Origin: a virus
DNA: 64,000 nt
IMG/VR virus record: IMGVR_UViG_3300035698_022014
Coordinates: 1 to 64,000 of that record
Strand: one strand, 5' to 3'
Shown: positions 7,447-17,058 of the stretch, in pieces
How positions within the stretch are numbered: the first letter of the stretch is position 1
Layout of the letters: each line of letters starts with the position of its first letter
Program-made: the position numbers and the translations under genes
Notes under the pieces: model-generated
The model's input: only the letters and a program-made list of their open reading frames with translations
Told to the model about the DNA's origin: nothing
Databases searched by the model: none

Positions 7447-10400
7447 TCGAACGAAATCCCTCTATAGTCTAATAGCTTAGGCACACTTGCTACGTTTTCT
7501 GATATCATGTCAATTCTTATAGCAAACGATCTATAACCAATGTGTGTTCCTGCATCGTTTGTATACATTACAACACCTTCTTGTTTTTCGCTTGCAGGTA
7601 TTTCATAGACAAACTCTTTGTAGTCATTAGTGTTTGTTCCACTTGAAAATAGCGAAGCGCCTTCAATTTTGTCCAATTCGATCCAATCGTTGTTGCGAAG
7701 CGAAACAGGGTCCGATCCATTCTTCAATTTTATGTATGTCTTTATGTCTGTACCTGTTGGTCTATAACCTGTCACGTACAATCTAAAATCTTCTCCTTCA
7801 AAGCCTTCTTTCAGTTCCACTTTCTTAGAAATGTATTTAGACGTCGTATCAGAGTTTGATGTCACGTTATAGATGTATGCGAACAACTTTGCTGTCTCTA
7901 CATCAACGAGCGGTGTTGTTGTGGGCACATTGTCCTTGTCAAGAGTCAACACTATTCTGAGATTTTTTTCTGAAGGTACATCATTAGACTTGCTAAATAC
8001 CAAACATCCGGTCTCGTTGAATAACATTTTGTTTGCAAAATCAAACTCTTGAACATAAGGCAAGTTAGAAGGTGCAGCAGGATCGACAGCCTTGACAGCA
8101 ACACGGACGTTACTATCAACATCAACTATTCTGTTGATCATGGCCTGTATATAGCTGATCTCCACATTATCTACAGACGTGATGGTCAATCTTGCATCGC
8201 TGTCAATGCCAAACAACAATCCTGATGCAGCAAACAATTTTGACTCTCTTGCAGATGACTTCTCAAGAACCATGAAATCAGGGCTTCTTGCATTGAAGTA
8301 GTTTATTCTGCCTGCAACGACAGGTCGTGATGCAAACGTGCCTGAAAACTGAGGAAACTTATCAACAATGATTTGAGTGCTACTTGTCACAGAAACCACT
8401 CTGAGCAAATCTCTGTCTTCGGAGAGATTTTCGATGTAAAGATAATCACCTGCGCTGTAATTGTTAAGCGCTGAGCCTGTTACTACATTGCTTGTAGTAT
8501 TGGTAGTTGTACTGTATGTTGTAACCTCTGGTGCTGTAAACATATACGCAAGCTCGTCAGATACGAATCTGCCTACAGTGTTTTCAACAGAAAGAAACTC
8601 AACATCGTCTGTTTCCAACTCAACAGTTCCTACATTCACATTGAAGTTGTATCTGAACAAGTCGAACCTAATATCTTCATCTTGGTACGATTTCCATGCG
8701 CGGTTGTTTGTCGAAGTGAACAGAACACCGTCTCCCCAGTCTGAGTTCACATCCTGGCCCGTAATCAGATCTGTCCCTCCAACTTTTTGAGTAAATATCA
8801 AATAATCAGGGTCGTTTGCATCAGGCATCACAACTATGGCATATTCTTTCTCCGCTTCCAAACGAATAGGAGCGTCAAACAATATAGTTGTAGCGACAGA
8901 AGCATCATCAGAAACATTGACTTGACTTGATCTTAAATGCTTCTTTGCAAATGGCAATATTTCGAAACTTGGAAATCCGTTTTCTACTTCACGAATCATT
9001 ACTGTAACGCCATTTACAATGCTTTTTCTCTTGAAAAATACGTCCAATCTTCCAAGATGAAGAGCATCAGCTCCTTGAGTCATGGTATCTTTAACAAAGA
9101 ATGTCTGAGATAGTGGATCGCCACCAGGGGCGCCGCCGCCCCCGCCACCATCGCGTTCTACGAATGGAGGGATTGTTCTTGTTGTAACAGAATTTGTTGT
9201 TGATGTTGCTCTTGAAGTTTGGACATCAATTTCAGGATGTCTTGTTGACAAAGTCAATCCTGTTTTTTCTACGTTGAAGTTGTATGAATTGTATTTTAGC
9301 CTGCCCGCAGAAGCAGATGCGCTTATCATATCATCGAACGTTTCAACATCAGCAACAATAAACTCGCGCTCACCTACAATGAACCGGTTTTCTGGAATCT
9401 TGAACACTGCAAAAACTTCACCGTTAGCGTTTGAAGAAACTTGCGCGCCAAACGCGCCAGATCTACGGACTTCTGATCCTGAACTTATACCTGTCAGATC
9501 TTCAATCAATCTTCCTGGTGCAACAGAAGCATTGACGTCCAATTCGTCAAAGAAGAAGTAATGTCTTGTATTTGGACGCAATCCGTACATTTGTATTGAC
9601 AATTCAGCAGAACGGATGTATGGTCTGAATTCTGTGTTTGTAACAAAATCTCCAACAAACTGCTCACGTGTCTGACCTTCTATCACGTTTAATTCTCTAA
9701 ATATGTCTTCGACGGTCTGTGCAGTCGTTGTAATCATACTGTTCCTGTTAGACACGACAGACACAGACGAACTCAGAAGGTTTCTTTGTGTAGATGTAAG
9801 AGGGGCAAACTCCCCCAAGGATTCAGCGAACTGCGAAAATGGTGTGACCAAATCGATCTCAAAAACTGTTGGCGTTGTCACAGTGTCATACGCAACGTCG
9901 TACTCTGGCGATATGAACCCTGTTCCTCTGTACTTGTAGAAGTTGCTCGTACAAGATCTGAAGTTTGTCGCATACTGCTGCTTTAGGAACTTAACAAGTT
10001 GGTTCGCTCCCAGAGTCACAACTCTATTGTTCACGTCAAAGGACTGTGTATTGGTAAGCTCCTTAACTTTTAAGTTCAAAGGAAATTGCTTTACGCTTGG
10101 ATACAGAGCCGATTCAGTAAAATCTACAGACGCGTTGAATGAAGGATCGGTCAAGTCAGCTATTGACAGATCGTTGAAAGGATCTACAACGATGCCGTTT
10201 TTGAATCTGTTCAAACCGTTTTCGTCCTGGATCAACAGATTTCTCGTTCCTGATTCTAACGCACTAATTTGCGTGTAGTACATCAGACGATCAATTTTGT
10301 TGGAGATTTTGTCGATGTCCTTCATTGTATACGTTTTTATCGTCTTGCGCTTGATCTGAACAGTCTCACCTCTTCGGTTTAATCTTGTTGCCTTTTCAGG

Positions 10401-12875
10401 TGACAATAGGGGGAAACCAGGAACCGTGATCTCAGCAACGATCGAACTTTCCATCTTATCAATTTTGCCTAAAGATGTGCCGACAACGTCGCCGACAATG
10501 TATTTGAATCTGCCATGTGAACTGCCAACGATGTAATCAACACGACTTCCATAATACTCTATGTCTACTGAGGCACTCGTATCGAAAGCAGGCACGACGT
10601 GGTTGACACCTGATGAAAACAACTCTGAAGAAGAGTTAGGCAACGACACCTGGGGGGAAAGTAGTGTTGCTCCGCCTGCAGTTGGAGAATATGCTGCAAC
10701 AGGGAGTCTGTATGGTCTGAAGTCAATAGACGATTTGAGATCGAGTACGTTACCATCTTCCGTCTCAAAGTAGGTTATGTAATCACTATCAACGTTTACA
10801 TAACTATCTACTGTAAAGAAGTTAATTTCAGAGCTCACGTCAACCTTGAACACACGAACTTTTATGGTAAGGACAGAAGCAGGGGGGACAGGCCTTCCAG
10901 GTATTTTTTCAATGTATGAGTGATCGTAGAAATTGTCCTTTTGGTTCTTCTTCAAACGGAAACTATCTGTGAAATCGTTTGAAGAAGAATCCTCAACGCT
11001 TATTATTTCTATTGCATCAGACAGTCCAAGCGTATACACTGAATCTGTTGACGCGTATGTGGTTTTGACAAAAACCTCAAACACTTGTTTGACTCTTGCC
11101 TCAGCACTTATAATGGTTGCATTATAATATACCGTCACGTTCTGGGTACCTGAGGAAGCTGCAATTACAAGATTGCCGTCTACAATTTCAGCGCTCGTAA
11201 TCGTAGCAGCTGTGTTGTCTGCACTCTTAATCACTAATATGTTCAACAGTGTGTTGGAATTGAACACTTCATCGCTTGAAGGTTCTATTGTTATTGTTCC
11301 TGACGACGAAGGTGAAATTTTGCTTCTTCTAATACTGAATGACATGTCAGACAGTGACTTGACAAAAGATCTATTAGCGTCAAATACCAAAATAGATTCT
11401 GACGAATTGATCATTTTTGGAGTGATCTGAATTTCACCTTTGTCTGTGCCCTCTTTTACATATACTACATCGTCAAATTTTTCAGTCGCATTCATTCTAA
11501 TGCTAAACAGATACATTCTGTCCGTTGTATAGTTTTTGACTATTGCAGATCCTATTGGGCTTAAATTTGTGTCTAACAACGATACGTTTTGCATCGATCC
11601 AATGGTAACGCTTCCTGTGGCTGCAACAACTTTGCAATATCCACCGTAATTAAAGTTTACAGGCTGGTTACTAACATCAAATGTTGTTGTGTTTGCATTT
11701 GGTATTTCGAACAACCTTTTTGAGTCGTTCGAAACTCTATAACCTTTCGAATATGCAACGCCTTCGCCCATCTCCACAAAAAAGGTGTCTGTTGCCTCGT
11801 TCTTGAGTATTTTAAATTGAAATTCGTTCTTTGCAAAGTCCCCATTAGTCTCGTATGTTCTTCTTGCCAATTCTCTCGCGATCGAGTTAAACTCAGATAC
11901 GTTTCTCGTCTCGACAGGATATCCGTTTTCGTATCTACGGAGAATGAAGAATTCAGGATCAGCTTCTGCTGTCGGTGTTGCAATTGCAACAAGTTTCGGC
12001 ACTAGCAAAAGTCTGTCAGCGCCAGGTGCATTCTCGTTTGGAGATCCGTTTGCATTGTCGAGCAATGAAGAGTCTTGCTGTGAGCTAACGATCGTCTCGT
12101 CTACAGCATATCCAACAGATATATCGTTGGGCTGAATTGCGAATGGGTCGTCTGACTGGGTCATATACTTCTTAACAACAATAGTCTGATCGTCAACAAA
12201 TAGGAAGTGGCCACGCTGAAATATGATACCCTCTGAAGCATTCAGGCCAAACGAGGCTCCTATAGGAGTGGAGAAACCTGCAACAGAAGTGCTTGCGACT
12301 ATTCCGTTGTCAACAATTGACTCTACAGCCTGTCCTTCGACGGTCTGTGTTCTTAGAATATACTCTCTAACATTAAGGGAATCATTCGGCTCATAGAGTT
12401 TCTTTTCGATGTTACCTACAAGAACAGTGTTCAAGTAGGTAACAAAAAACGTATTGAGATCAGGAGCTCTGCTTTGGAAGCCTGATTCGCCTTGGACGAC
12501 CAGTGACTTCAGACCATTCTCATCTTCGATCTCATAATAATACTCGTCTATCGTACCGTCTTCTTGAACAATAGTACGCTCAACAAATTCCTCAGGAGCT
12601 GCTCTACTCGAATCAGAGCTGAATATTATTGCGTCGACGACCTTTATGTATTGCAAGTTAGTGAATTCAGTGAAGGTACACCCTTTAATGATTGATCCTT
12701 CTTTGTATATGTTCTCCCCAAACTGCTCAATCTGATTTTGAAGAGTAGTCTGTAGTTGAGTCAATTCCCTTGCTTGTACAGCAAAACCAGGCTTGAAAAG
12801 GATTCGATAATATTTGTTGGCAATGTCATAATCATCGAAGTACGGTGCTATGTTTAAATCCGTTTTGATACCCAT
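7443..12875 (-). CDS. Giant baseplate/virion structural protein, DUF4815-type (1810 aa)
   Basis: The N-terminus (NIAPYFDDYDIANKYYRILFKPGFAVQARELTQLQ in outline) is the signature of the DUF4815 proteins of T4-like cyanophages and related myoviruses. Further on come many beta-rich modules, a Gly-rich hinge with six consecutive Gly followed by GDPLSQTFFVKD near residue 1250, and carbohydrate-binding-like C-terminal strands (a VSLRNNDWIELDKIEG region). In relatives this is a virion protein encoded next to the wedge genes, filling the place of T4 gp10 or other fibre-attachment proteins; that equivalence is inference. It is followed by an ATGA-coupled small coiled-coil gene and then the fibre genes, consistent with a fibre-anchoring role. 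Confidence 0.75.
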   Translation of the reverse strand: MGIKTDLNIAPYFDDYDIANKYYRILFKPGFAVQARELTQLQTTLQNQIEQFGENIYKEGSIIKGCTFTEFTNLQYIKVVDAIIFSSDSSRAAPEEFVERTIVQEDGTIDEYYYEIEDENGLKSLVVQGESGFQSRAPDLNTFFVTYLNTVLVGNIEKKLYEPNDSLNVREYILRTQTVEGQAVESIVDNGIVASTSVAGFSTPIGASFGLNASEGIIFQRGHFLFVDDQTIVVKKYMTQSDDPFAIQPNDISVGYAVDETIVSSQQDSSLLDNANGSPNENAPGADRLLLVPKLVAIATPTAEADPEFFILRRYENGYPVETRNVSEFNSIARELARRTYETNGDFAKNEFQFKILKNEATDTFFVEMGEGVAYSKGYRVSNDSKRLFEIPNANTTTFDVSNQPVNFNYGGYCKVVAATGSVTIGSMQNVSLLDTNLSPIGSAIVKNYTTDRMYLFSIRMNATEKFDDVVYVKEGTDKGEIQITPKMINSSESILVFDANRSFVKSLSDMSFSIRRSKISPSSSGTITIEPSSDEVFNSNTLLNILVIKSADNTAATITSAEIVDGNLVIAASSGTQNVTVYYNATIISAEARVKQVFEVFVKTTYASTDSVYTLGLSDAIEIISVEDSSSNDFTDSFRLKKNQKDNFYDHSYIEKIPGRPVPPASVLTIKVRVFKVDVSSEINFFTVDSYVNVDSDYITYFETEDGNVLDLKSSIDFRPYRLPVAAYSPTAGGATLLSPQVSLPNSSSELFSSGVNHVVPAFDTSASVDIEYYGSRVDYIVGSSHGRFKYIVGDVVGTSLGKIDKMESSIVAEITVPGFPLLSPEKATRLNRRGETVQIKRKTIKTYTMKDIDKISNKIDRLMYYTQISALESGTRNLLIQDENGLNRFKNGIVVDPFNDLSIADLTDPSFNASVDFTESALYPSVKQFPLNLKVKELTNTQSFDVNNRVVTLGANQLVKFLKQQYATNFRSCTSNFYKYRGTGFISPEYDVAYDTVTTPTVFEIDLVTPFSQFAESLGEFAPLTSTQRNLLSSSVSVVSNRNSMITTTAQTVEDIFRELNVIEGQTREQFVGDFVTNTEFRPYIRSAELSIQMYGLRPNTRHYFFFDELDVNASVAPGRLIEDLTGISSGSEVRRSGAFGAQVSSNANGEVFAVFKIPENRFIVGEREFIVADVETFDDMISASASAGRLKYNSYNFNVEKTGLTLSTRHPEIDVQTSRATSTTNSVTTRTIPPFVERDGGGGGGAPGGDPLSQTFFVKDTMTQGADALHLGRLDVFFKRKSIVNGVTVMIREVENGFPSFEILPFAKKHLRSSQVNVSDDASVATTILFDAPIRLEAEKEYAIVVMPDANDPDYLIFTQKVGGTDLITGQDVNSDWGDGVLFTSTNNRAWKSYQDEDIRFDLFRYNFNVNVGTVELETDDVEFLSVENTVGRFVSDELAYMFTAPEVTTYSTTTNTTSNVVTGSALNNYSAGDYLYIENLSEDRDLLRVVSVTSSTQIIVDKFPQFSGTFASRPVVAGRINYFNARSPDFMVLEKSSARESKLFAASGLLFGIDSDARLTITSVDNVEISYIQAMINRIVDVDSNVRVAVKAVDPAAPSNLPYVQEFDFANKMLFNETGCLVFSKSNDVPSEKNLRIVLTLDKDNVPTTTPLVDVETAKLFAYIYNVTSNSDTTSKYISKKVELKEGFEGEDFRLYVTGYRPTGTDIKTYIKLKNGSDPVSLRNNDWIELDKIEGASLFSSGTNTNDYKEFVYEIPASEKQEGVVMYTNDAGTHIGYRSFAIRIDMISENVASVPKLLDYRGISFE

Positions 12876-12890
12876 TGTGTGCCTTTACCT

Positions 12891-14468
12891 TTAGAAGTCT
12901 ATAATAAGACGTAATTGTTCGATTTTGTCTTGAGATCTGGTTATAGGAGTAGAATCCGATATAAAGAGAACATCGCCTGAATCGCTGATATATGGCGAGT
13001 ATTCTATTGTATTTATGTCGATGCCGCCTGTCTCCACACTGATTGGCTGTGTATTTACAAATATTTCCGTGTATGGGCCCACATAATTGGAAACATATAT
13101 GGTGGATTCGGCCGAATCCACCTCGTGAACAGTCCCTTCCACGTCTCCTTGAGTCACAACATCACCGACAGAAAGAGCTCCAACGCTCGATCCTAAAAAC
13201 ATTTTGAGTCTATTGTCGAAGGTAGTCGCGTCAAACGCACCGTCAAATAATGGCGATTTGACCAAACCTATTTTACTATATGTTCCTGATGATGGTATAG
13301 AAGAACCAGCACCACTCGAAATGCTTTTTGCAATTCCTATATGTTTAGATTTCAGCTCTCTGAATATGTTGGTTCCGTGGCCTCCTCTAGGTGAGATAAT
13401 AGGTCTAATTGTAGCGACAATTGCTCCTTCATTGACGTCAAAAGCTTGAACAGGGGTTTTTATATATGCTCCTGCTCGTGTGTAGTTCGATCCATACTCA
13501 AGCATTCTTGTGGAGACTATTTTACCTCCTTCGAAAATGGGCATTGCAACAGCGCCTGTACCGTCACCTTTTATTTCTATGGTTGGTGCAATCTGTATTA
13601 CGTCATTTGCTTCAATAAAGGTGTTGGACAACACCTTGACATAAGGTTTCGAATTCAGAGTGCCTGACTCAATTATATTGAACGCACGCGACTCGAGTAT
13701 AGACGAAGAATCGTTTTTTCTAACATACAAAGTTCTGTTCAGATAGAAATTCGGAGTAGTAAAATCAAACGTCTGTATAGGAGACAAATCTGAGCTACTG
13801 GAAGATTCAAGTTTTACAGGCGAATTTATAAATATTGTTGACGTCAACGAGTCAAAACTCTCGACAATGCCTGTTATCAGCTCATACCCACGATTAGATT
13901 CGCCGTTCTCCACAATAATAGAATATATTCCATCGTTGGCGACGGATTCCACCAAGGCATTTCTCACGATAGGTATCAGATTTCTTGTAAAAAATCTTCT
14001 ATATGTAATGAACGGCGTTGACGACATATATTTCCACACATAGCCATCAGCCAACTCGTATATTCCGTCACTTATGTTGTTTATAAAAATGGGTTTGTTT
14101 AGGGATGGTGTGTTTAGGGAGTTTGATAAACACTTGAATATATGATAGTCTCCACCTTCAATGTCAGGCTCAACAACCACAAAGAAGCTTTCTTCAGATA
14201 AGTTAACACTATTGTCGAAGGCTACGTATGTTGTCCCTTGACGCCATACAACACTTGCTAGCATAAACGAAATGTCTTTGGGTTCTACCTGAATACCAAA
14301 GATGGCCCGTCCAAGAAACTCTTGAGCTGTCATTTGCGAGTTAGTAGATCTTGTTCTTGCTAATTCGCCTGCAAACGATCCGAACAACCAAAAATTGTTA
14401 TCAATTAAGTTTTTCATGTAGTAGTTCTCTACAAGATCGTAGTCGAATTTATCTAATTTTGTTGACAC
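12891..14468 (-). CDS. 8: Baseplate wedge subunit, gp8-like (525 aa)
   Basis: The region around residues 100-150 (NNISDGIYELADGYVWKYMSS) matches the conserved Gly-Tyr-Val-Trp-Lys-Tyr core of T4 gp8, preceded by a 'PKDISFMLASVVWRQGT' strand. T4 gp8 is a 334-residue dimer in each baseplate wedge; this protein is longer, with an extra ~200 residues at the C-terminus, as in marine T4-like phages. It lies in the wedge order 25-6-(7-like)-8. No promoter is evident between it and its neighbours. The gp8 assignment rests on motif and synteny; a search would settle it. Confidence 0.6.
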   Translation of the reverse strand: MSTKLDKFDYDLVENYYMKNLIDNNFWLFGSFAGELARTRSTNSQMTAQEFLGRAIFGIQVEPKDISFMLASVVWRQGTTYVAFDNSVNLSEESFFVVVEPDIEGGDYHIFKCLSNSLNTPSLNKPIFINNISDGIYELADGYVWKYMSSTPFITYRRFFTRNLIPIVRNALVESVANDGIYSIIVENGESNRGYELITGIVESFDSLTSTIFINSPVKLESSSSSDLSPIQTFDFTTPNFYLNRTLYVRKNDSSSILESRAFNIIESGTLNSKPYVKVLSNTFIEANDVIQIAPTIEIKGDGTGAVAMPIFEGGKIVSTRMLEYGSNYTRAGAYIKTPVQAFDVNEGAIVATIRPIISPRGGHGTNIFRELKSKHIGIAKSISSGAGSSIPSSGTYSKIGLVKSPLFDGAFDATTFDNRLKMFLGSSVGALSVGDVVTQGDVEGTVHEVDSAESTIYVSNYVGPYTEIFVNTQPISVETGGIDINTIEYSPYISDSGDVLFISDSTPITRSQDKIEQLRLIIDF

Positions 14469-14487
14469 TTGAAAACCTCAATCGATG

Positions 14488-17058
14488 TTATGTTGATAAG
14501 TATTGGAAGTTAGTACTCGATACAAACACACCGTCATCTGAGATGTATTGATTGCCTGTTTCTAAATCCAAATCAGAAACACGAACATCAGGTATGGTAA
14601 CATCGATAGTAATGACGTCTGTCTTAGTGAATTTGGTGAACAACTTCATCCCAGAAGGGTGTAGTAGATCTCTATATTCCGTCTCGTATATACTTGTAGA
14701 TATATCTGTATTTATTTCATACGAATAGTCTTGATAAAACACACTATCCTGTAAAACTTTGTTGCTGTTAATTTGTGAGGCGAAACTCGTCCATCTGCCT
14801 TCTGTTAGCCCTTGACGGCGTGACCTTGCAACGCCGACCGAATCAGGTACTGGATCATTAATGACAAACAAATCCAGATTCTCTTGGAACCACTGAGTGT
14901 TCCTCAAGGCAGGAACTATTATTCTGTTCCACATATTCAAATTATTTGGACTTGCTGTCTCTGTGGCTATCTGTTCAAATATAGAAGCATCAAGTGCAGA
15001 CAATATTCCATCTGCACTTATGTCTCCATATATATAATCATTTGTGCCAAGAGTCTTAATAAACGATTCTAACGGGATTGACCTTGTAACATCGCCTGTA
15101 ATAATTTTCGACACTTCTGCGAAAAAGGTTCCGCCTTCTGATTGTGCAACGGGTACAATTGGGGTTATGTTGTCACGAATGGCTTTTGTGGTGTTATAAA
15201 TTTCAACGGAAGAGCCATCTGCATACCCAAAACCGCTGTCAATTATTTCAAGCGCTTCAATTTTTCCTGTGACTGTTTGTACTGTTCCCTTGATATGTGC
15301 ATTCAATCCTATAGGTTGAGATGAAAGGTCTCTAGAAATTGCCGTCACGGTTATTGGTGCTGTACTATCAAGTTTAAATATAGGCTGAGACAACACAAAC
15401 GATGCAAATGACAAGTGAGTCACGTATAAATTGTTACCTTCTACTCTTACGATACGGCCTTTGACTTGAATGTCTACTTGATTACCCTCAAAGGTTTCGA
15501 CAGTAATCTGTTGTCTTATCTCATCGCCCACGAACAATATTACACCTGCAGCAGGGACAATTCTCAGTACCTGATCTCTAAGGTTGAAGCGCCTAATAAT
15601 ATCTTCTCTTGCAACAAGGAACACATCGCTAAAATAATCTGTTCCAGGATTCACGTTTGAAAGTGTAGATATTGCTCCTAACGTAAAACTTTCAGGGACG
15701 AATGCTACGTTCAATTGCGTGGCAATTGACGGAACAACATCGTTGACTCTCGTTCCACTCATTTCTATTATAGCAGGAGGAACGGCAGAGAAGTTTGCTG
15801 AATCTAGCGGGACGTCCAAATAATTTTGTATTAAATCTGTAATGATGATAATATCTTCTGTGTTTTCTATCAATCCAACATCGACACTAGCGCTGCCATT
15901 AGGCTCTGTGATGAATATAGGGACAGTGGCAATGTTTTCTGGTCTGTCGACTGTATTGATCTCAAAACCGCCTTCAAAGAAGTATGTAGCTGGCTGATTT
16001 GTCGCTTCGTCTGTTGATAGGTCAAGTTTAACCCCAACGGACGTTTTGCTCTGACCAATTACCAAACCTGTGACTAGTGTAGAACTACTGTTGATCTGCT
16101 GTACAGTCTCGCCCACAATGAACTGTACAGTAGCCTCATCGAGTTCTGGATCAGCAGTGAAGAATGTTTGTGTAGATATCTCTATGTCTGTGTTTGATAC
16201 TGTGTAGCCATATCCACCCGAAACTACATCAAAGTTAATCTCGCCTGTCAGTTCCTTAGATGTGGCTGAGACTCTTGCTTTGCCGCCGTAACCATCTGTA
16301 GACGTAACGTCCACAACGTCGCCTATCCGGTTGTCACTGCTAGCGATTGCAGTAGGTTCGATGTCGATGTTTCGTAAGGACCCATACACTCTACCGTATG
16401 TAATGTCTGGATTTCTACTAAAAATTACATCAAACCCTACAAATTCGCCTCTTACGTCACTGATGAACAGAATTGGGATTAATGCTTTGTTGATGGTGAT
16501 AAAATAGATGCTATCCACAAACGCCTCAGCTCTACTCTTGTCACCAAACACTTTCTTGTTTACAACTCCCTTGAAGATGTCTGTGTTGTAAACAGCACCA
16601 AGTTGTATGAAAGTACCTACTTTCCACTGTGAGGAAGACGGTGTAAAAATATCCTGTGACGGATAATATATTTCAACTTCTGTATCGAAGAAGAGTTTGA
16701 AAAAAAGCTCAATGCCTTCTTTTGATCCTTTGCGACGATATAAATCTAATATGTGCTTGATGAGGAACCTTGTATCCTCCTGAAAAAACAGACCATTCAT
16801 GTATTTGTTTTTGAAGAAAATTAGCATTCGATCGAGTGTAGAATCAATGTCACGATATTCGTAAATTCTTCTTATGTTGTATACTGATTGGTTCTCTTGT
16901 GTCTCCATGAACTCGTAGTATCTTTTTACAAGTTCAATAAGTTCTCTTCCGTCCTCGCGGTACAAAGCAGGAAATTGGTTTTCAACAACGAAAGATGTTG
17001 TTGTCGATTCAGCCAGAACATAGTCTGTGAGACGAATGTCGTTGATGTTTTCGGCCAT
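14488..17058 (-). CDS. Baseplate wedge protein, gp7-like by position (856 aa)
   Basis: The N-terminal ~150 residues (FPALYREDGRELIELVKRYYEFM, RRIYEYRDID, FLIKHILDLYRRKGSKEGIELFFKLFF) are helical and typical of a large conserved structural protein found next to gp6 in T4-like cyanophages. The rest is beta-rich with many Val, Ile, Thr and Asp residues. It starts directly at the end of gp6 (stop 17059, start 17058). T4 has the 1032-residue gp7 between gp6 and gp8, so a gp7-equivalent role as wedge organiser is likely. Sequence similarity to T4 gp7 is not obvious, so the name is positional. Confidence 0.6.
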   Translation of the reverse strand: MAENINDIRLTDYVLAESTTTSFVVENQFPALYREDGRELIELVKRYYEFMETQENQSVYNIRRIYEYRDIDSTLDRMLIFFKNKYMNGLFFQEDTRFLIKHILDLYRRKGSKEGIELFFKLFFDTEVEIYYPSQDIFTPSSSQWKVGTFIQLGAVYNTDIFKGVVNKKVFGDKSRAEAFVDSIYFITINKALIPILFISDVRGEFVGFDVIFSRNPDITYGRVYGSLRNIDIEPTAIASSDNRIGDVVDVTSTDGYGGKARVSATSKELTGEINFDVVSGGYGYTVSNTDIEISTQTFFTADPELDEATVQFIVGETVQQINSSSTLVTGLVIGQSKTSVGVKLDLSTDEATNQPATYFFEGGFEINTVDRPENIATVPIFITEPNGSASVDVGLIENTEDIIIITDLIQNYLDVPLDSANFSAVPPAIIEMSGTRVNDVVPSIATQLNVAFVPESFTLGAISTLSNVNPGTDYFSDVFLVAREDIIRRFNLRDQVLRIVPAAGVILFVGDEIRQQITVETFEGNQVDIQVKGRIVRVEGNNLYVTHLSFASFVLSQPIFKLDSTAPITVTAISRDLSSQPIGLNAHIKGTVQTVTGKIEALEIIDSGFGYADGSSVEIYNTTKAIRDNITPIVPVAQSEGGTFFAEVSKIITGDVTRSIPLESFIKTLGTNDYIYGDISADGILSALDASIFEQIATETASPNNLNMWNRIIVPALRNTQWFQENLDLFVINDPVPDSVGVARSRRQGLTEGRWTSFASQINSNKVLQDSVFYQDYSYEINTDISTSIYETEYRDLLHPSGMKLFTKFTKTDVITIDVTIPDVRVSDLDLETGNQYISDDGVFVSSTNFQYLST